64,000 nucleotides of DNA. Source: Berghia stephanieae (taxonomy: Eukaryota; Mollusca; Gastropoda; Nudibranchia; Aeolidiidae). The translations under genes and the position numbers were made by a program. Where the stretch lies: positions 16,521,190 to 16,585,189 of the forward strand of contig CM067443.1 of the NCBI GenBank assembly GCA_034508935.3, in the 5' to 3' direction. The notes beneath the pieces are model-generated. The model made no database searches and was not told where the DNA came from. It saw only the letters and a program-made list of their open reading frames with translations. This document shows, piece after piece, positions 51,597 to 61,119 of this stretch (positions are counted from its first letter, which is position 1; every line of letters starts with the position of its first letter).

Positions 51597-53856
51597 GATT
51601 TCTTTAACAATTCAATCAAATATTATTAAGATTGGGAGACGACAACTTCTGATGATTTTTGTGTAAGCTTTTCAGGCTTTACTACAAAAGGGCTGTAAAA
51701 TGAAAAATAAAAATAAGTAGAAAAAGACCGACATAACAAAGGTAATTGATTTAAATGACAGCATAATTCTACATAAGATATTGAATTAAACCAACTAATC
51801 ACTTATTATGAAAAATAAACATAATTATGGTCAAAGTTGGGAAGTTAATAAGCAACGCTCAATTAACTTTTGATGTAAAATGCAAGACGCAATATAAAAT
51901 GTGGCATTATCACATGAAAAATCGACAAGTTACTGTCACTGGTTACTTGAAGGAGAGAATATGTAAAATAATTTTCAAAGACATTCAACATCTCATAATT
52001 AAGACTTGCATCATTGGAAAATCACAATAAAAGACATCCTTAAAAGCATCAGAAAATGCACTGAAAAGGCATTCTTATCATAATATCATCTAGTTTGAAT
52101 AGCTCTGTAAGTTTTAAAACACATTAAATCCGAATGTGCTGAAATTATTTGCTTATAATTTCTTTGTTGGGTCATTTACATTTCACATTGTTCTGGACTA
52201 TTCTTTGAATCTTAACGAGTCAATTGATATATTGTGTAACTTTAATATTTACCAATTTCAATTGAGTAATTTCTTCTTGCAATTTGATGACATGGTCTTT
52301 CCAATTTCTTCTCTCCTCATCATCGTCATCCTTCTTAGCAGCAACGGGAATGACAGCAGCAGCTACAAGTGATGCACTTGTTGATTTTGAAGTCTGATAA
52401 GTTGTGGGAAAGAGAAGATGTGATATATTTAATAATTAAATGATGAACAAAAGCGTAAGTAAACACCAACTAGTCTTCTTAAAATTTAATAAAACAAGAA
52501 ATCTGAGAATATCAAACAAAACACATCTTTAACTCTTTCATATCTGAGACTATATTTGCATTTACGTCACAAAATGGCTGACACTGATTGACACAGCATG
52601 AGAATGACAAGCTAAAACAAAGCGACATTCAAATTCGGCGCAAATTTTCAATTAATATACTCCCCTAGGGCAAATTGAATATTTTGATGAAAGAAATGAT
52701 ACCATTGGTTCAATTTATAGTCCTTATTTAGAAAGGAGGACTGGATTACATTATTATTTTTGCCTTTCAAGACCGGCCGCACTGTGTGGCCAATGGCACT
52801 GAAAGAATTAAGAAATGTTTTCTAAAACAATAGTTGACAACTAATGTGATTTAGTTACATAATTTAACATGTATATATTATTATCTTGTATCCTCAATAC
52901 ACTTAAAGCCAATTACTAATCATTGTCAAAAGTATTGAAAAACTGTGATGCACAGTGCCTATCTAATCTTATCCTATCAATTTTTCAACCTATCGCTATC
53001 GTTTAGAAATCATCTGCCATTAAACCAGAAATTGCACTTCATTTTCATCTTTTCAGATACAGAATATTTCGGCTGGCATTTGCTTCACATACAAAGGGAC
53101 GGGAGATCAATCCTAAGTGAAGTCACAATGTTTTTTCTGATCCCTCTGTCCACCCTGCAGTAAATTGATAGATCTGGTGAAAAGGTCAGCAAGCAATGAC
53201 CATTGTCCATTTCACACTCTAGAAACCAAGATGAACTTGGGCTCTGCAGGCCTAATGGCTTTGAAGGACGACTCCTTATAATATCAATATCTCTTTTTAC
53301 TTTAATTTATGCAATATCCGATCTCACTCTTAATAACGCCATATGCATTAAATGTTTTAGAAATGACTTATTAAATATTAATAAAAACATATAAATCAAT
53401 ATAATCTTAAAGGTAATTTTTGAAAATTGACAGAAAGATAAAGAGATTTACATCTAATAAGATCAATATCATCAATTTTCTTTTATCAATAAATAACTGA
53501 TAGTGCATGAAGTAATAACGTATGAGCCAGTTAATCAAAATTGTACATGGAGGTCAAACCTTGCTCGCAATATTTTTGCAGATCCGACAAACTGAGATGA
53601 ACTTTATGAATCAAAATCTTAATAAATATCTTGAAAACTTAAAAAGAAGTATTGATGTTAAAAATTCAGGCAAAGAAGATGTAATCATACTTACACCAGA
53701 AGATGAAGACGTATCATGATCTTTAAGTTGAGCAATTTCCTCCTTCAAAGCCTGAAATAAATAAATGAATAAACAAATTTTAAAAAATTAATCAATCAAT
53801 AAATAAATATATAAATAACCAGAGAGTTTGGTAAAAATGATATATATTGATGTTAA

Positions 53857-53910
<54 letters not shown>

Positions 53911-53924
53911 TAATAATAATAACA

Positions 53925-53977
<53 letters not shown>

Positions 53978-56900
53978 TAATAATAATAATAGAATGTCAC
54001 AGTCCTTAAAAGTCTATTTTCCATATATATTTACAGCAACTCAATTAAAAATCAAGGTATAGAAAATAGAGAAAAATATTTCGACATCGCAGACACATAT
54101 AAAAATGCAGTCAGGTTTAAACCATCTGCGAAATTGATCCTGTATATTACAAAACTAGATTTAAGTACCTTATTTTCTTCTTGAAGCCTCAAAAGTTCGG
54201 AGGTACCTGAGAAAAGAAAAAAAAAAAAGAAAATAAAAGAAGAGTCACTTAAATTGCATGAAAGAGCAAACAAAATTGTGCACCTTATTTTAAAAGTAGG
54301 CAAGAAAACAGCTAGAAAATTACATCTCAGATAACACGGCACACAAAATGGGATACATTCACAGGTTAAAAATTTGTGAGATCAAATGTCTTTTTGATGT
54401 TTATAAAGTTTAAAAGATTTAGGGGCCTCGCGGGTGCAAATGGGATCAGTTTGGGTGAAAATTATCAATCTTTGAAGGTGACTCTTTTTGATCAATTTAT
54501 TCAATCCTTATTTCCTTTCAACCCATATTTTTGCTGAATGAATAGTTTAAAACAGCCAAAAAATGAAATTCAAAACTCCTACCCAACATTATTGGGCTCA
54601 AAATTTGATAAATATTGTGTTTTTCTCAAAACTGTTATCTAATCACCATTAACCTTTTTTTAAAAAATTGTAATTCTAGAGCAAGGAAATTTGGAACAAA
54701 AATAGCTGATATGTTACTACAAAAAGCCGGCTACTTTGATTTTGTTTTTGTTGAATTGTTTTAAGGTAAAAATCATTTTTTCTTTAAATGTTGCCAAACA
54801 AGTGAGAAAATTTTATTCACATTTCTAAAAAGAAAAATTTTTTAAAAGCCTTTGAGAGTAAATATTTTTAAAATTAAGTAGCCAGCTATTTACAACTATT
54901 CTTAACTTTCACATAACTTTAAAAATCAAACTCGAAGAAGTATTAATAAAATGGTGGAGTCCTAAAAAATTTGTTTATTTTCCGAGTTGGCAGCCATTTT
55001 CATGGCAACGAAGAGATTTTCAATTATTTTATTACCATTTTTTTTTTTAAGATGTATAAACACCATTAATTTATCAAATAGTTCAAATTAAGGATTTTTT
55101 GTATTTTTAGTATCGGGGCCCCAATAAATAACGAGAAGAGATTTAAGAAAATTTTTAACAATCAAAAACCATTGTCTACTACATTATATAATATATTATT
55201 CCTTAATCATTCTTTTCTCTTCTGTCCCCATTTCTTCCAGCCTACAGGACATTGATATTCTGAATGAAATAAAGGGATGTGACAATCAGTTGAAAACTTG
55301 CACTTGAGCTTTTGTATAGCGCAATATCCACTAAACATGCTCAAAGCGCTTTACAAGGGGTCCCTGACCAACAGCTACATGTAACATGTAGAACGAGACA
55401 CGACGCCTGTTAGGCGATATTACAAATTTTTTTCCGACAGAGGCAATGCTGTTAATTTTACATTTAACACCTGAGTACGGTGAGAGAATGTGAATAAAGA
55501 GCCTTATCCAAGGACTCAACTATGCACTGAGCATGGCTTGAACCCAGGACCTTCCGATACGAAAGCAAGTGTCATACGACAAGACCACATAACTGCAAAA
55601 AGTTAGAGTAGCTATGCAATTTCAGTTCAATTGAGCTACCATTATTGTTATCATTTTTAAATGTGATTTTGTGTGCGTTTATTAATATTAACACATGCAG
55701 AGCATCAAAAAGTGACAGTTATCATACATACCGACACCTACAGTTGCTATCTGTGATGAGAGAGCAATCTGAGGAATACGAGGGGAATGATGAGAAAGTC
55801 GCTTTTATTGATACTACAGATCTCTCAGAAAGATAAAGGACATGATTAAATATAATCAGTAATACACCCATTAAAATATTTTATTTTGTATTTTTTTACA
55901 TCTTATATTTTTTTAATATTTTATTTAATGACAACAATAAATATATTTTAGAATAGATTTGAACTGAAACATTTTTTTACTAAATTCAACAAAATAAGGC
56001 TTTATGAAGAGATGAATTAATGATGTCGAGGCCAGCTCTGAATATACCTCTATCTGTGAAGTCCAACACAGAATAATTGTAACACTTTAATGAGATGAAG
56101 ATAAACCAAATATAAGATAAAGCAACGTCACTGGTAAAGAAAGAATCCTTTCAAAATTGAATCATAATATAGTCTCTTAGTTATACCATTTAAAGAAACA
56201 TGAGTAGAAATACAACTCTAACAAAAAAAAACATGGTAATAGGGCAGAGAAGCTGTGACAACAAATCGTCTACTCTTCCGGTTCCAACTTCCCTGGAAGT
56301 GTGTATGTATCCAGTTCTTTGGAGGAATAATAATGACTAATAATAGTGTTACATGCTAAATCATAAGGTTGGCATCAAGGGACGCAAAAAGAGGGAAGTT
56401 GGATGATCTTTATTGAGGACGACCATTTATTTAGACTAGAAAATAAGATATCATCACTCTGATGGTACATCAGAATATGAATTACACAATGTAAGCATCT
56501 AGTTATCCAGAAGACTGGTTTAACACTTCCAGTGAGATTGGAGCCCGTCTTTTGACATCACTCGTTCCCTGTTGTTCTGTCTATCTACCTTTTCTGCTTC
56601 CATTTTGTCGATTTCATCTTTGGAATGTACCAATGCATCATTTTTTTCCTGAAGTAGTTTGGTATTGTTTTCTTTCAGACTCTGTCGAAGTTAAAAAGAG
56701 GTTACATGTTTTCCATGAAAAAAAGAAAATGCAAAATTGTTTTAAAAAAACATATTGAATGATACACAATATTTCATGGCTTCGGTGTTACTTGGCAAAA
56801 AGCAAAAATACAATCATTTGTCTTGGTGGAGCCAAATATATGATAATAATAATGTGTAAAGTCTAACTAAAATACAACTATCAAAATTGAATCAAATTGA

Positions 56901-59900
56901 GACATAGAAACAGTCAATATCTATGGGCCAAGGTTATAATTATTGGGGCTGGTATATAATGAAGTTGCAGATAAATCACTAACAGAATCAACACCAGAAT
57001 TTAGTAATTTCAGCCTCTATAATAAATCAATATGCAGATAACAAATTAAAATGCTGAACTTTTATTTGGTTCTATTTTCATCGGTTGAGGTTTGTAATTG
57101 ACAGCATGCTTAATTTGATGAAACTGCACAACCAACTGGCATTTTAAAATTGTTACATAAAACTATTTCTAATATTTACAGGTCAATTTTGTCACTCTGT
57201 TTATTATCCAATTTCCATATAGAAGAATTCATCTTTTTAAAAAATTTAACCATTGTGAGGATGAGGTAAATTGAGACAGCATTTTCATCAAAAAAGTAAT
57301 ATTTTATAAAGTGTTCGTTACATGGCATTTCATGTAACGAAAATGCTGGTGCCATCAAACTGCTGAATCGGTTATCATTATGCCAATCAAGTCTTTCAGC
57401 TCTCACTGTCACTATGAGTAAATGACTGATTTTTTTTTTCTTTTAAAGGTACAGAAAGGTATTGGAAAATTATGCAAAAACAATGAATATCTTGTTCCGA
57501 CACTCCATTAGGTATAGGATTCAAAATAATAAATATGAGTGTGATCAGTTAGAAATTTTTTAATTGGTACCTGTTGAAAGTATGGAGAATATACTAGTCT
57601 CTCTTTTATTTATTTATTTATTTTTGGCTAATTCTCTTGTCCTATTGTTCGATCACATCATGCAGAAGTTGTGAAGAGATTATGATGCATTTGTTTTACA
57701 AAAACGCTTATATAATTCATCTTTGAATATTGATATGATTGAACAGTTGTTGATCGATAAGCTGACAAAACAATTTAGCAGATGGTTGATTGATTGAAGA
57801 TTTCAAGAAGTCACCCGCACAAAATGTTGAGGAGAAATTAAAAGATTCCTCTATAAACTAGCCTCAAGGCAGAATTTGGAATGGATTTCTGCACAATTGA
57901 CATAGACCAGTTTGAAAGGCTGTGAAAAATAATTTCAACTCGAAAGTGTAAAGGTACTTCACAAGCATTAGATTCAAAGATCTTTAAATATGCCTTTAAA
58001 AATAACTACATATTTTTTCAGCTAAATAAGGGATTCTGTTTCAAACTACAGAAGGACATTAGCAAAGGTCCTTGACAAACCTCAATTTCTTCCTTGGCCT
58101 TCTCGTCTTTTGAAGACATTTCACGATGATAATTTTGGATCATTTGCTGAAAAACGACTAATCTGTCTTGGAACTTTTCACGATACTTCAAAACAAAAGC
58201 CATGAATTGTTTCTGGAAGAAAAAAAAAAATAAGATAAAGAAAAAAACAAAACATAAGCACGTTATAAGACTTTCGAATTCAGAGGTGGCAACATTTGCT
58301 CTTTCACTTTACCTCTATATCGACTTTGAAAGACTTTTTATATGAAAACAAGATGTTCCTCACAAACTTTAATATAATTATAAAGCGCAATATTCACTTA
58401 ACATGCTCAAAGCGCTTTACATGGGGTCCCTGGCCAAGAGTAACATTTAAAATTTAGGATGGGACATGGCGCCTATTAGGCGATATTACATTTTTTTTTT
58501 TCAGACAGAGACAACGCTGTTAACAGCCAGGTGCTCATTTTACACCTGTGTACAGTGAGAGAATGCAAGTAAAGAGCCTTCTCCAAGGATTCAACTACGC
58601 TCCGAGTGAGGCTCGAACCAAGAACTTTCTGATCCAAAAGCGAGTGTCATACCACTAGACCACATAGCTGCCTAAACATTCATCCAAAGGCACATTTTCT
58701 TGTCACCCACAAACCAGCAAAACTTTTAAAATAAAATCTATTCAGATGACATTGTAAATAGTTTTCATAAAAGTTAAATCGTCTTTTCAAATAGGAAGAA
58801 TCCATTTTTTAAAATTACATAAATAAATAAATAAACAAAAACATCTCTCCATAGTTTAAAAAAAGAAGAAAATTGAAAGAAACAGAAGACCAAGACTTTA
58901 TTTTAAAACCCAACCTGTGATTCTCCTCCAAGGATCTGTAGTGAGCTTCCATATCATGAAAATTCTTATATGGTTGTCTTTCATGGTCTTCATATCATCA
59001 GTAATCCGAGCTATGCATCCCTTTGCATACAAGTATGGAATGTATGCATTCTGCTCTTGAGAGTTGGATTTAATGCTTATCGTATCTGATGAGGAAATAC
59101 ATGGATTATCTTGTTGTGAATGAAAGTTATTGTATTCAAGTATCGTAACTTGTATTGTCCATCTAATGAAGTATCATTCAACTAACTAGCATCTGATTGC
59201 TATGAACTGGCTATCTTGTTGATGAAGTTATGTATCAAGTACGAATTGTATTTCCATTATGAAGTCATCACAACTAGCTGTTCTACTGGCTAACTTGTGT
59301 ATTCGCATCACGTCTCGTACACTTCTTATGTTATGTTGTTTAATAAATGTTCTTTACTGTAACAATTTGGTTTGTTGATTCTTGGAATAACACGTCTTAT
59401 CAATTAATGACCTTAGAATAAAACAATTATTTTTTTCCCCTAATCAAGCAGGAATTCAACCTGTGTTCAAATAGTCATCGCTTATTCAAAAACATACACC
59501 TTAAAAGTTGTTGATAACATAAAAAACTTGATATATTGGTTTCGAATGTATCATTTACACTCATTATATCATGCAAAATAACAAAATGATTCATAGGATA
59601 GAAAGCTGTTAACATCAGTTGCATTTAGAAAATGCTTCTCATGTCTTAATGTATTTAATTGTATAATATTCTTGAACTCATTATTGTCATTAGATACTGA
59701 AAGAGAGTAAAGGTGAATCAGCTCACATCTACTCAGTGTTGCTCTTTGCTAAAATTAAAAACAAAAATCAAAAGTTTTTCTTGTAAAGACCATATTACAT
59801 GTTTATGAAATATTTCCTGCAAAGTTTCTATTCATCAAATGGTAATACCCTCAAATCATAGAAAAGGATGCACTTCTACCCAGCTTCCCCTTAACTGTTG

Positions 59901-60557
59901 CCTTTAAACAACTAATACATTCATCTCTTAACAAATCAACCCACCAATACCAACCAAGTTCAGCCAGATGATTTGAAAACGCTGGTTTTCAGCTTTAGCC
60001 AGAAAAATGGCATCCCTGACCTACTGCAGAACTCGAGTTGAGTGTTTTTCGGATTAAAATCCAATTTTCATTAATGTGTTTTGAAAAACCTTGATATAGG
60101 CATATCCGCAAAGGATGGAATATAATATAACAATATTGAATTTTCTTCTTGATTTGCATTTGGTTACTTCCAATTTACTTATCTTTCCAATTATGTTGTG
60201 TTGGAAAAAAAAAAGTATATATACACACAATAAAATGTAATAAATAAATTTCCTTTATTCATCCCAAATAGGAAATTTGTCTTTAGGGTCTATTCCAGGG
60301 GAAGACTGGAATAACCCAGACATCAGCTGCAGTGTAGCGCCGCAAAGTGAACTAGGGCGAGGTGACTTGCTCAAGGCCACACAAAACGAGGCGGGAAGTC
60401 AAAATCAGTAAATTTTGGATATAAATCAAAGACCGTACCGCTGAGCCAAGCTCAAATATATATCTATATATTTGAAATTATATGTTGAGTTAAATTAACT
60501 ACTACTACCACGACTAGTACTACTCTTATTCCTATTATTATTGTAACAACTACTACT

Positions 60558-60650
<93 letters not shown>

Positions 60651-61042
60651 TAACAATAGGGCTCTCCAATATTTGCTTTTCACAGTTAAAAACGAAAGTT
60701 CAAATGAAATATACTATAGAAACAATAAATGAGGATGAAAATAATCTTTTCTTTTATTTATTTTGCTTTTCAAAGGATTTTGAATTGAACTATATAACTC
60801 ATGATTAATATTTCTACATACCAATCTGTGTGCCAGCTTTCGTATTTAAGGATTTGCTGCCCTGCGAAGCTCGTGAGACTGAAAATTAAATGAATGAAAA
60901 CTTTTGAATGATATTCACATTAGCAGTGGAAGGGCAATTTTAAGAATAAAATACCAATAAGCTAACGTTAGAGCTGTCAGCCCCGCCTTTATAATTCTCT
61001 GAATCCCTGTCCTCCTCCCCCCACCCCCTCCACTCTCTCTCT

Positions 61043-61119
<77 letters not shown>

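Noticed and set aside
54420-55130. DNA transposon bounded by GGGGCCTCG and CGGGGCCCC
   Set aside because: The inverted match is about nine bases and no target duplication was found; it could be chance.
57290-57345. Short palindrome GTTACATGGCATTTCATGTAAC
   Set aside because: It is too short and isolated to support a regulatory or mobile feature.
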